A stretch of DNA of 20,135 nt from Betaproteobacteria bacterium (GCA_011391185.1 JAABRB010000020.1:1-20135); one strand, 5' to 3'. Positions 1 to 7,002 are shown, numbered from the stretch's first letter. The notes: a model not told the origin generated them from the sequence alone. Numbers and translations are program-made.

Positions 1-223
1 GATCGTCGAGTTGCTCCGGAAGGACGGCATCGATGCCGAGGGCGGGGTGCCCGAGGGGCCCGTTCCCGAGATGATCGTCGATGCGGCGGAGCGCAAGAAC
101 GCGGATCTCGTCATTCTCGGCAGCCATGGCCGCACCGGATTCGAGCGCCTGCTGCTTGGCAGTAATGCCGAGCAGGTCCTGGCGCGGATCCAATGTGCCG
201 TCCTGGTCGTACGGGCAGCGTGA
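1..223 (+). CDS. Universal stress protein (UspA family), C-terminal part
   Basis: The reading frame is open from the window edge (codons from base 2) and stops at 221-223, so only the last ~73 residues are seen and the real start lies upstream. The visible part has the hallmark Usp C-terminal half: a helix ending NADLVILGSHGRTGFERLLLG, then SNAEQVL and a final strand CAVLVVRAA. GSHGRTGFERLLLGS is the complete G-2x-G-9x-G-S nucleotide-binding motif of ATP-binding Usp proteins. Such cytosolic proteins are induced by starvation, oxidants or energy stress and bind ATP or other nucleotides. It is the first of three Usp domains in the first 6.4 kb. Family assignment is secure. The specific role is unknown. 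Confidence 0.93.
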   Translation, partial: IVELLRKDGIDAEGGVPEGPVPEMIVDAAERKNADLVILGSHGRTGFERLLLGSNAEQVLARIQCAVLVVRAA

Positions 224-321
224 CCCTGGAGCCCCGATGCGCACGGCGTATTGCCCCTGCTCCTCATGATGTGGGCCTCGCTGTCGCTGCGGGTGCCGCG
301 CTTCTATCCGCCCCCTGGAAG

Positions 322-960
322 ATGAGGATCGCCCCGCAGCCCCGTCTGCTGGGCGCGATCGCCTTCGCCGTAGTGCTGGTTCTGGGCGCCGCGCTCGCGG
401 GCTGCGGCAAGGCGACACCAAAGCTGGCGCCGCTCGCCCCGGACGCCGTGGTGCTCGCATTCGGCGACAGCCTCACCTACGGCACGGGCGCGCAGTCCGC
501 CGACAGCTACCCTGCTGTGCTCGAGCGGCTGATCGGGCGCAAGGTGACATCCTCCGGGGTGCCCGGAGAAGTGAGCGCGCAGGGGCTCGCGCGCCTGCCC
601 GTCGTTCTCGATCAGATCCGTCCGCAACTCCTCATCCTCTGCCATGGCGGCAACGATCTGTTGCGCAAGCTCGACGCGGCCGAGCTCGCCGGAAACCTGC
701 GGGCGATGGTGCGGGTCGCGCGTGATCGCGGCGTCCCCGTCGTTCTTGTCGCGGTGCCGAAGCCCGGGCTGTTTCCGTCAGCCCACCCGGTCTACGCCCA
801 GGTCGCCGCAGCGCTCAGCGTCCCGGTCGAGGAAGATGCGCTGGCGGAAATCCTGACCGACAACGCGCTCAAATCGGACCCTATTCATCCGAACGCGCAG
901 GGCTACACCCGGCTCGCGCAGTCACTGGCCGGCTTGCTGAAGCGGGCCAAGGCGATATGA
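322..960 (+). CDS. SGNH-fold esterase/arylesterase lipoprotein (TesA-like)
   Basis: 212 residues. The ATG at 322 is chosen because it places a signal peptide at the N-terminus (MRIAPQPRLL, a hydrophobic stretch, then lipobox LAGC with Cys28), which predicts a lipid-anchored periplasmic or outer-membrane protein. Shine-Dalgarno spacing is poor (GGAAG abuts the ATG), and an in-frame GTG at 271 is the alternative. SGNH blocks are present: GDSLT with nucleophile Ser50, GGND with Asn111, and DPIHP with Asp186 and His189, giving a complete catalytic triad. Relatives (E. coli TesA, multifunctional lysophospholipase/arylesterase) hydrolyse acyl esters and thioesters. It lies 98 bp after the Usp gene and 73 bp before an SRPBCC gene on the same strand. 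Fold and active site are clear. The natural substrate is not. Confidence 0.9.
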   Translation: MRIAPQPRLLGAIAFAVVLVLGAALAGCGKATPKLAPLAPDAVVLAFGDSLTYGTGAQSADSYPAVLERLIGRKVTSSGVPGEVSAQGLARLPVVLDQIRPQLLILCHGGNDLLRKLDAAELAGNLRAMVRVARDRGVPVVLVAVPKPGLFPSAHPVYAQVAAALSVPVEEDALAEILTDNALKSDPIHPNAQGYTRLAQSLAGLLKRAKAI

Positions 961-1033
961 CGCGCGCGCGATGCCGCCGCTGCGACGGACGTCGCCCGGT
1001 CGTGCGGGGCCGCAGGGCAGCACGGAATCAGGA

Positions 1034-1582
1034 ATGGTCGTCGTAACGCGCAGCATCCACATTGACGTGCCGCCCGAGCGGGTGTTCGCGCTCGTGGCCG
1101 ACCCGGTTGCGCGCTCGGCGCTCAATCCGCATGCGACGCCGATTCGGGTCGAAGTCGAAGGCGGCGGAAGCCTGCGCGCGGGCAGCGTGTGCCACTTCCG
1201 CCTGAGAATCGGCGATCGCATTGCCGACTACCGCACGCGGGTGACGGAGTTCGTGACGAACCGGCGGATCGTGTCCGTCTCGGACTCGGCGGTGCCGTTC
1301 CAGGTCGCGCTCGAGACCATGCCGCAGAGCGACGGCACGCTGCTCACCCAGACCGAGCGCTTCGAGGCGCCGGAGGAAGTGCTGCGGAGCATGCTGCCGC
1401 GGACGGCGGAGAATCGCATCCTCGAGCTCGCCTATCGGCTGACGCTCTTCCTCGACCTCGAGTCGGCGAGCCGCATGCGGGCGCGGCGCGAGGAAATGCT
1501 CGCCGCGCAACTCGGCCCGAACCTGGACCGCTGGCTCGCCGCGATCCGTGACCAACTGCAAGGTGTCCGGCGGACCGCCTGA
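1034..1582 (+). CDS. SRPBCC (START/polyketide cyclase-like) ligand-binding protein
   Basis: 182 residues from the ATG at 1034, preceded by a CAGGA-like ribosome site. An upstream in-frame ATG at 971 would add a low-complexity Arg/Gly/Pro tail and is less likely. The opening VVVTRSIHIDVPPERVFALVADP is typical of the first strand and helix of the SRPBCC helix-grip fold. Alternating strands follow (CHFRLRIGDRIADYRTRVTEF, then the segment around RIVSVSDSAVPF) and a long C-terminal amphipathic helix. The fold binds hydrophobic ligands, but no catalytic signature allows a substrate to be named. No signal peptide or membrane helix is seen. A second SRPBCC gene, also associated with Usp genes, lies at 6379-7002, suggesting a recurring functional pairing (inference). 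Confidence 0.75.
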   Translation: MVVVTRSIHIDVPPERVFALVADPVARSALNPHATPIRVEVEGGGSLRAGSVCHFRLRIGDRIADYRTRVTEFVTNRRIVSVSDSAVPFQVALETMPQSDGTLLTQTERFEAPEEVLRSMLPRTAENRILELAYRLTLFLDLESASRMRARREEMLAAQLGPNLDRWLAAIRDQLQGVRRTA

Positions 1583-1693
1583 CCACGCTCCGCGCCGCAT
1601 CGGACCGATCGACCGGCGGAGGTGCTCGCGCGGCGCGACCGGGATATTCTCGGGGTCTCGCCAACCCGCGGCGCGGGTCGTCGCGCTCACCGG

Positions 1694-2437
1694 ATGAAGA
1701 TCGCACTGCTCGCCGACGTTCACAGCAACCTCGAGGCGCTCACCGCGTGTCTCGCGCACGCGCGTCGCGAAGGCGTGGACCGGCACGCCTTCCTCGGTGA
1801 CCTGCTCGGATACAACGCGGACCCGGTCGCCTGCCTCGACATCGTTCGCGACCTCTCCGGCCGGGGCGCGGTCGCGGTGCTCGGCAACCACGACCAGGCC
1901 TGCCTCGGCGGACTGCTGGAGGAGATCAACTTTCCGGCACGCGACGCGATCTACTGGACGCGCGAGCGCCTCGACCCGGCGTGCCGCGAATTCCTGGCGG
2001 CGCTACCGCTCCTGGCAAGCGAGGCCGGCATGAGCTTCGCGCACGCGAGCGCTGCCGAGCCGGCGCGCTGGCAGTACATCACGAGCGGCCACGACGCGGC
2101 GCGGGCGCTCGCGGCGAGCGACGCGCGGCACATATTCGTCGGACACGTTCATCACGCGGCGCTCTACTTCACCGGTACCGGCCACGCACCGACCCGGTTC
2201 AGTCCGGTCCCTGGCGTGCCGATCCCGCTCAGCCCGCGGCGGCGCTGGCTTTTCATCGTCGGCGCGGTCGGCCAGCCGCGCGACGGCAGCGCCGCCGCCT
2301 GCTACGCGATCTTCGACCAGCGCCGCGCCACGCTGACGAGCTTTCGCGTGCCGTACGACCACCACGCGGCGGCGCGCAAGGTCCGCGCCGCCGGCCTCCC
2401 GGAGCGGCTGGCGCGGCGGCTCGAGTCCGGTCACTGA
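1694..2437 (+). CDS. Calcineurin-like metallophosphoesterase (YfcE/ApaH-type)
   Basis: 247 residues. The ATG at 1694 gives the canonical start MKIALLADVHSN. A GTG at 1622 would add 24 unconserved residues. All metal-binding motifs are present: D8-x-H10 (DVHSN), G35-D36 (GDLLGY), G-N65-H66-D67 and G150-H151-V-H153. The protein should therefore be an active binuclear-metal phosphoesterase in the cytosol. The family includes phosphodiesterases, diadenosine tetraphosphatases and Ser/Thr protein phosphatases, and the sequence alone does not decide between them. It ends only 10 bp before the Ser/Thr kinase gene at 2448, so the two are probably co-transcribed. That makes a protein-phosphatase role opposite the kinase attractive but unproven. 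Confidence 0.88.
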   Translation: MKIALLADVHSNLEALTACLAHARREGVDRHAFLGDLLGYNADPVACLDIVRDLSGRGAVAVLGNHDQACLGGLLEEINFPARDAIYWTRERLDPACREFLAALPLLASEAGMSFAHASAAEPARWQYITSGHDAARALAASDARHIFVGHVHHAALYFTGTGHAPTRFSPVPGVPIPLSPRRRWLFIVGAVGQPRDGSAAACYAIFDQRRATLTSFRVPYDHHAAARKVRAAGLPERLARRLESGH

Positions 2438-2447
2438 GAACGCAAAC

Positions 2448-3851
2448 ATGGACGGGACGGTTTTCGCGCCGGGCACGCTGGTGGGTGGCTTTCGCGTCGA
2501 GGGGAAGCTCCACGAGGGCGGCATGGCGATCCTCTACGCCGTATCGGGGGACGCCGCGCTGGGTCCGCTCATCATGAAGGTGCCGAAGCTCGCGTTCGGC
2601 GCTCATCCGGCCTGTTACGTGGGCTTCGAGGTGGAGCAGATGATCCTTTCCGTTCTCACGGGCCCGCATGTCCCGCGGCTCGTGGCCAAGGGGGATCTCG
2701 AAAGCGATCCGTACATCGTCATGGAACGCGTCGCGGGCCGGTCGCTTTCCGAGTTTGCCCGGCGCGCGCCGCTTCCTCCAGACGAAGTGGCACGGCTGTT
2801 CGCCGCGACCGCAGCAGCCGTGCACGATCTGCACCGCCAGAACGTCGTTCACCTCGATCTGAAGCCCGCCAATGTCCTGATCCGGGCGACGGGCGAAGCC
2901 GTGCTGATCGATTTCGGGCTCGCCCGCCACGCCGAACTGCCCGATCTGGTCGCGGAGGAGTTCGATGCCCCGGTGGGAACCGGCGCGTATATCTCACCGG
3001 AGCAGCTCGCCCGCGACCGGATGGACGCCCGGAGCGATCTTTTCGCCCTCGGCGTGATGGCCTATCAGCTCGCGACCGGCGTGCAGCCTTTTGGCGACCC
3101 CACCACTCGCGCCGGCATGCGCCGCCGGCTGTACCGCGATCCCGAGCCGCCCCGCGCAGTCCACCACGCTGTCCCGGACTGGCTGCAAGAGGTCATCCTC
3201 CACTGTCTCGAAGTGCGCGCCGTGGATCGCTATGCGACTGCGGCCCAGGTCGCCCACGATCTTGCGCATCCGGAACAGATCCCGCTCACGGCGCGCGCGA
3301 AACGGATGCGCGGCAGGGGCCTCGTCGCGGCGGCGCGACGCTGGCTCACGACCGTGGTGCGACCTGTCGCCGCGCCAGCCCCACCGCTCGTGCACATCGG
3401 TCTCGCTCCCCACGTCGTGGTGGCGCTGGATCTGGACCACCGTGACGAGGCGCTTGCCCGGGCGATGCGGGACGCGCTGCGGCGAGCGATCGTGGCCGAG
3501 CCGAACCTGCGCATCACGCTGGTGACGGTGCGCGAGCCGCGGCTCTTCAATGACGAAGAAGTGCGCGAGATCCGGTATCAGGCGCATCTCGACGGACTGA
3601 TCGAGATGCGGCACTGGGCCGGACCCCTCGCGGTGCCCCGCGAAAAAATTCGCTACCACGTGGCGGAGGGGAGCGATCCGGCGGCGACGCTGCTGGATTA
3701 CGCCGCAACGCACCATGCGGACCGGATCGTCATGGGCGCGCGCGGGGCCTCCCCGCTGCGGCGTTACCTCGGCAGCGTATCCGCGAAGGTCGTGGCCGAA
3801 GCGCCCTGCTCGGTGAGCGTGATCCGCGCTCCGCGCGACCGTCACCGATAA
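2448..3851 (+). CDS. Ser/Thr protein kinase with C-terminal universal stress (Usp) domain
   Basis: 467 residues. Residues ~9-280 form a Hanks-type kinase: a Gly-rich loop variant (GKLHEGGMA), Lys44 in MKVPK, catalytic loop HLDLKPAN (Asp137, Lys139, Asn142), DFG at 155-157, activation-segment end SPEQ, and DARSDLFALGVMAYQLATG. All catalytic residues are intact. A short basic linker (around KRMRGRG) leads to a Usp domain from ~322, starting PHVVVALDLDHRDE and ending GARGASPLRRYLGSVSAKVV, a slightly shortened G-2x-G-8x-G-S motif. No transmembrane helix or PASTA repeat is seen, so it should be cytosolic. The Usp domain probably acts as a nucleotide or stress sensor for the kinase (inference). The upstream phosphoesterase ends 10 bp before the start. 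Domain calls are secure. Targets are unknown. Confidence 0.92.
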   Translation: MDGTVFAPGTLVGGFRVEGKLHEGGMAILYAVSGDAALGPLIMKVPKLAFGAHPACYVGFEVEQMILSVLTGPHVPRLVAKGDLESDPYIVMERVAGRSLSEFARRAPLPPDEVARLFAATAAAVHDLHRQNVVHLDLKPANVLIRATGEAVLIDFGLARHAELPDLVAEEFDAPVGTGAYISPEQLARDRMDARSDLFALGVMAYQLATGVQPFGDPTTRAGMRRRLYRDPEPPRAVHHAVPDWLQEVILHCLEVRAVDRYATAAQVAHDLAHPEQIPLTARAKRMRGRGLVAAARRWLTTVVRPVAAPAPPLVHIGLAPHVVVALDLDHRDEALARAMRDALRRAIVAEPNLRITLVTVREPRLFNDEEVREIRYQAHLDGLIEMRHWAGPLAVPREKIRYHVAEGSDPAATLLDYAATHHADRIVMGARGASPLRRYLGSVSAKVVAEAPCSVSVIRAPRDRHR

Positions 3852-3883
3852 GCAGCCTGAATCAACCCATCAATCGCCTCGGC

Positions 3884-3912
3884 TTGTCGGCATGCAAACG
3901 GCGCTGTACAAG
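3884..3912 (+). promoter_or_regulatory. Candidate sigma-70 promoter for the YeiH-like operon
   Basis: TTGTCG (3884-3889), a 17 bp spacer, then TACAAG (3907-3912). Each hexamer matches the consensus at four of six positions. It lies in the gap after the kinase gene and would give a leader of about 130 nt carrying both hairpins described below. Judged by eye only. Confidence 0.35.
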
Positions 3913-3922
3913 CGGATTGCTT

Positions 3923-3953
3923 CCGCCGTCTGGACCCTGAGCCCTGACGGCGG
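3923..3953 (+). other. Stem-loop in the YeiH-operon leader (distal)
   Basis: CCGCCGTC (3923-3930) and GACGGCGG (3946-3953) are perfect 8 bp inverted arms around a 15-nt loop. No T-run follows, so it is not a classic intrinsic terminator. It could mark the 3' end of the kinase transcript or belong to the leader of the next gene. Confidence 0.4.
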
Positions 3954-4003
3954 GACCGCACTGATCCAACAACGCACTGTTCAAACTAGAACGCGTCAGG
4001 CGG

Positions 4004-4023
4004 GCGGCATTTCGGAATGCCGC
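4004..4023 (+). other. 8 bp stem with TCGG tetraloop just upstream of the YeiH ribosome site
   Basis: GCGGCATT (4004-4011) pairs perfectly with AATGCCGC (4016-4023) around the four-base loop TCGG. The stem ends 9 nt before the strong Shine-Dalgarno AAGGAGGAGGG (4033-4043), leaving that site free. It may stabilise the 5' end of the mRNA or take part in translational control. Confidence 0.45.
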
Positions 4024-4048
4024 ATCGCGGCCAAGGAGGAGGGTTACG

Positions 4049-5707
4049 ATGATCTACACGCACAAGTCGCCTGCGCTACTCGTCATCGGCGTGCTCATGC
4101 TGATCTGGGGCGCGCTGAACCAGGCCGGGTCGGTCGACGGCCTGCAGGGGTGGCTGCACCCGAGCAGCTACAAATCGCACACACAGGCGGTCGAGAAACA
4201 CCAGGCGGCCGTCAAAGCCGCCGAGGGCAAGACCGCGCCGGCCGCGATGAAGCCGTCGAGCTTCGACAACATGAAGGCCTACCAGGCCCGGTTGTCGTTC
4301 ATCTTCGGCGGCATTCTCGCGGTGCTCGGGCTGATCGCCCTGGCGTGGAAGCCGACCGAGGGGAGCCTCGACTATTACCTGTCGATCTTTCCGGGCATCG
4401 GCTTCATCCTGCTCATCGCCTTCGTCATCCGCTGGGGCTTCGATCCGATGTTCGCCAACTGGGGCCGGGCGGCCCAGCCCACCCTCGGCTGGAACTTCGC
4501 CCAGATCTTCAACCTGAACTACGTGGTGCTCGGGATCGTCACCGGGATCGTCATCGTGAACGTCTTCAAGATTCCGGCGTGGGCGGCGAACGGCGTGCGC
4601 ACCGCGCGCTTCTTCCTGAAGACCGGCGTGATCCTGCTCGGCACGCTCTACAGCGCCGCCGAGCTCGCGCAGCTCGGCGCGCTGTCGGTGGTGATGATCG
4701 GCATCTTCGTGCTCGGGTCGGTGTGGCTCGTGCTCATCGCCGGGCCGCGCCTCGGCGCCACCAACTCGATGACCGGCGTGCTCTCGGCCGGGGTCGGAGT
4801 GTGCGGCGTCTCGGCCGCGGTCGCCGCGGCGCCGGTGGTGAACGCCAAGGCGGTGGACATCGCCTACACGATCGGCACGATCCTGCTCTGGGGCGTGATC
4901 TGCATGTTCATCTTCCCGACGATCGGGCATCTGCTCGGCATGGGGCCGGTGCAGTTCGGCGCCTGGGCCGGTACGGGGATCCTGAACTCGGCCCAGGTCG
5001 CGGGCGCCGCGCTTGCCTTCGACCCGAGGGGGATCGAGACGCTGAAAGTGGCGGAGATCTTCAACATCACCCGCGTCCTGTTCCTGCCGATCATCGTCCT
5101 CTGGCTCGCTGCCTGGTACGTGAAGCGCGAGGTCGGCGCCGAGAAGGTTGACCTCACGCACGTGCTGGTGAGCAAGTTTCCGGTGTTCGTGCTGGGGTTC
5201 ATCCTCATGTTCGCCCTATCGAGCGCCGGCATCTTCGCGCCCGCCGGGCACTACCAGGGCCGGTACTTCAGCAGCGAAGAAGTGAGGAAGGAGAACCTGC
5301 TGAACGACAAAGAGGTGGCCGCACTGAAGGAGGCATTGCCCAAGGCGAGCAATCCGCAGGAGACCAAGGCGGTGGAGCAGCTGATCGCCGACAAGAAGCT
5401 CGGCACGCGCGAGCAGGACGGCATCCTGCGCGGGGTCGCGAAGATCGAGGGGCTCGACAAGGGGGCGAAAGGCGCGCTCGATAAGGCGCGCAGGGTCGCC
5501 TACCACAGCTCCAAGACGATCGCCGCCTACCGTGACTGGCTCGCCTGGCTGTTTTCCTTCGGTCTGATCGGCCTCGGCATGCAGATCACCACCAAGTCGC
5601 TCAAGCAGGCGGGGGGCAAGCCGCTCGTGATCGGCTCGGTGGTCGGATTGATCAAGGCGGTCGGCTCGCTCATCGTGGTCCTGCTGTTCGTGCGCGAATT
5701 CATCTGA
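4049..5707 (+). CDS. YeiH/UPF0324-family membrane protein (putative sulfate exporter family) with large soluble insertion
   Basis: 552 residues, ATG at 4049 with a near-perfect ribosome site AAGGAGGAGGG at 4033-4043. The protein is very hydrophobic with about ten or more membrane spans. The signature GVGVCGVSAAVAAAPVV (residues ~249-265) matches the conserved GxxxCGxSAxxAxxPV motif of UPF0324/YeiH proteins, annotated as putative sulfate exporters. Typical members are about 340-350 residues. This one has an extra N-terminal span plus a hydrophilic loop (~27-82, rich in Lys/Ala) and a charged helical insertion of roughly 100 residues (~400-497) before the last spans (FSFGLIGLGMQITTKSLK). It is followed at 12 bp by a small membrane peptide gene and then Usp and SRPBCC genes. 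The family is clear. The substrate (sulfate/sulfite or other anion) is not established. Confidence 0.85.
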   Translation: MIYTHKSPALLVIGVLMLIWGALNQAGSVDGLQGWLHPSSYKSHTQAVEKHQAAVKAAEGKTAPAAMKPSSFDNMKAYQARLSFIFGGILAVLGLIALAWKPTEGSLDYYLSIFPGIGFILLIAFVIRWGFDPMFANWGRAAQPTLGWNFAQIFNLNYVVLGIVTGIVIVNVFKIPAWAANGVRTARFFLKTGVILLGTLYSAAELAQLGALSVVMIGIFVLGSVWLVLIAGPRLGATNSMTGVLSAGVGVCGVSAAVAAAPVVNAKAVDIAYTIGTILLWGVICMFIFPTIGHLLGMGPVQFGAWAGTGILNSAQVAGAALAFDPRGIETLKVAEIFNITRVLFLPIIVLWLAAWYVKREVGAEKVDLTHVLVSKFPVFVLGFILMFALSSAGIFAPAGHYQGRYFSSEEVRKENLLNDKEVAALKEALPKASNPQETKAVEQLIADKKLGTREQDGILRGVAKIEGLDKGAKGALDKARRVAYHSSKTIAAYRDWLAWLFSFGLIGLGMQITTKSLKQAGGKPLVIGSVVGLIKAVGSLIVVLLFVREFI

Positions 5708-5711
5708 GGAG
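5706..5711 (+). promoter_or_regulatory. Ribosome binding site of the 43-aa membrane peptide
   Basis: GAGGAG overlaps the stop codon of the YeiH-like gene (TGA 5705-5707) and sits 7 nt before the ATG at 5719. This supports real, coupled translation of the short frame that follows. Confidence 0.7.
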
Positions 5712-5718
5712 CGCAATC

Positions 5719-5850
5719 ATGGAAGAGGAAAAGGAATTCGATCGCGGCACCAGCCTGTCGATCTTCGTCAGTGACCGCAAGGAAGACATCGGAGCGCTGA
5801 TCGCGGCCTTCCTGATCGCGCTCGGCGTGATCATGTTCATCCCCAAATAG
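5719..5850 (+). CDS. 43-residue single-span membrane protein
   Basis: A short frame from ATG 5719 to TAG 5848-5850 encodes 43 residues. The N-terminus is strongly acidic (MEEEKEFDRG), followed by SLSIFVSDRKED. A single hydrophobic helix runs over residues ~24-41 (IGALIAAFLIALGVIMF), and the chain ends IPK at the membrane edge. It has a GAGGAG ribosome site at ideal spacing and begins 11 nt after the stop of the YeiH-like transporter, so it is almost certainly co-translated. Small single-span proteins next to transporters (for example KdpF with KdpABC) often act as subunits or stabilisers, and a similar role here is inference. No family name is recognised. At this length it is below the cutoff of many gene callers. 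Confidence 0.78.
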   Translation: MEEEKEFDRGTSLSIFVSDRKEDIGALIAAFLIALGVIMFIPK

Positions 5851-5852
5851 GC

Positions 5853-5884
5853 GGTGCGGGCGCGGGGGCGCACGCCCTCGCACC
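5853..5884 (+). other. GC-rich hairpin between the small membrane gene and the Usp gene
   Basis: GGTGCG (5853-5858) pairs with CGCACC (5879-5884), and an inner GGCG pairs with CGCC after a 2-nt bulge, around a ~10-nt loop. It follows the TAG of the small gene directly. There is no T-run, so termination is doubtful. It may protect or process the upstream mRNA. Confidence 0.35.
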
Positions 5885-5914
5885 CGTGGATCATCGGGCA
5901 GGAGAGCATCGGTC

Positions 5915-6382
5915 GTGCAGTTTTCGAGCCTGCGTCTCCTGCTCGCCCACCACGGCACGAACGGGGCGGATCTCGCCGAGTCGCTCGCGTACCGGATCGC
6001 CGTCCCCGGCAAGACCTTGATCGTGCACCTCTACGTCGTACCCGGCTTCTGGGCCGGCATGCAGGGCGACGACTGGCTGAACAACGCCTGGACCCGCGAC
6101 GCGTTCGGCGCGCACGTCGAGCGCCAGCTGGAAGCCGAGGCGCGGGCGCAGATCGACGCGGTTGCCGCGCGCTGCGCCGGACGCGGACTCACCTGCAAGG
6201 CGGTGATGCGTTTCGGCGAACCTGCCGAGTGCCTGCTGGCGGTGGCGCAAGAGCAGGCCGTCGATCTCGTGGTGATCGGCCCGCCGCGGCCGAAGGGTGA
6301 GCCGGGCTACCGCTCCCGGATGAGCCTCGAGACGCTCGTGCGCGCGCTGCGCGCGCCGCTGCTGGTCGCCGCGCGGGAATGA
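5915..6382 (+). CDS. Divergent universal stress protein (Usp-like, no ATP motif)
   Basis: 155 residues from GTG 5915, with GGAGAG (5901-5906) 8 nt upstream as ribosome site. The layout is that of a single Usp domain: first strand LRLLLAHHGTNGADLAESLAYRIA, a strand KTLIVHLYVV, a long helix ERQLEAEARAQIDAVAARC, strand LTCKAVMRFGEP, then ECLLAVAQEQAVDLVVIG and a final strand APLLVAA. The usual G-2x-G-9x-G-S/T loop is replaced by GPPRPKGEPGYRSRMS, so ATP binding of the UspA/MJ0577 kind looks lost or altered. Its last codons overlap the next gene's ATG (ATGA at 6379-6382), which indicates translational coupling with the SRPBCC protein. Cytosolic. The exact role is unknown. Confidence 0.8.
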   Translation: MQFSSLRLLLAHHGTNGADLAESLAYRIAVPGKTLIVHLYVVPGFWAGMQGDDWLNNAWTRDAFGAHVERQLEAEARAQIDAVAARCAGRGLTCKAVMRFGEPAECLLAVAQEQAVDLVVIGPPRPKGEPGYRSRMSLETLVRALRAPLLVAARE

Positions 6383-7002
6383 GCGATCCCTCCATCGCCC
6401 CTCAGGGGGCGCAGGGAGACAACACCGCCTGGGTCACCGTGGAGGTTCCGGCACCGCCGGGCGAGGTGCTTGCGTTCTGCCGCGACATCGCCCGGGTGGT
6501 TCGCCTCAACCCGTATCTGGAGATCCGTGGGTGGGAGGAATTCCCCGGGCCATTCGCCCCGGGCAAGCGCTACCGCCTGCACGCGCTCAACGAGTGGACC
6601 GGCATCGAGCGGGATCAGTGGCTGACGGTGGAGGCGGTTGCGGACGACGGCTTCCGGCTCGCGTACCCGGAAGGTCAGAAGCTTGCGCTAGAGGTTCGCG
6701 TCGCCCCGCTCGGGGAGGGCTGCGCGCTCACCCTTCGCGAGCATTACCGGACCCCGGAGAGCGACGCACAGTTGAAGGAGGTGGACCGGAGCATCACCCC
6801 CTGGGGCGTCGGCATCCGCCGCCATCTGGCCGGGATGCGTCGCTACGCGCGACTTCCCGGCTACCGCTGGACGCGGGGCATCGTGTTGGGCATGCGTCCG
6901 CGCGAGCGGCGCATCACGCGCCTGATCGTCTGGGTCACGGCGCTCGAGTTTGTCGTCTTCCTGTTCGTGATCGCGATCTTCTGGAGCGAGATGAGGCGCT
7001 GA
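6379..7002 (+). CDS. SRPBCC-family protein with C-terminal membrane anchor
   Basis: 207 residues. The ATG overlaps the stop of the preceding Usp gene by four bases (ATGA). The N-terminal ~145 residues resemble the SRPBCC/START helix-grip fold: TAWVTVEVPAPPGEVLAFCRDI, then RVVRLNPYLEIRGWEEF, the strand series YRLHALNEWTGIERDQWLTVEAV, and LTLREHYRTPESD. A basic segment (GMRPRERRITR) precedes one hydrophobic helix at ~184-202 (LIVWVTALEFVVFLFVIAIF). It is therefore probably tail-anchored with the ligand-binding domain in the cytosol. The position at the end of a transporter-Usp unit, and the resemblance in gene order to the SRPBCC gene at 1034, suggest a membrane-stress or lipid-ligand role (inference). 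Confidence 0.75.
   Translation: MSDPSIAPQGAQGDNTAWVTVEVPAPPGEVLAFCRDIARVVRLNPYLEIRGWEEFPGPFAPGKRYRLHALNEWTGIERDQWLTVEAVADDGFRLAYPEGQKLALEVRVAPLGEGCALTLREHYRTPESDAQLKEVDRSITPWGVGIRRHLAGMRRYARLPGYRWTRGIVLGMRPRERRITRLIVWVTALEFVVFLFVIAIFWSEMRR

Noticed and set aside
267..325. 19-residue frame ending ATGA on the SGNH lipoprotein start
   Set aside because: The overlap would suit a leader peptide, but there is no ribosome site and no recognisable sequence. One chance overlap in GC-rich DNA is not enough.
971..1033. Upstream ATG for the SRPBCC gene
   Set aside because: Adds an unconserved Arg/Pro/Gly segment. The ATG at 1034 directly precedes the first fold strand.
3892..5161. Long frames on both strands over the YeiH-like gene
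   Set aside because: Arg/Gly/His/Asp-rich shadow proteins without domains. The YeiH frame has a strong ribosome site and clear family motifs.
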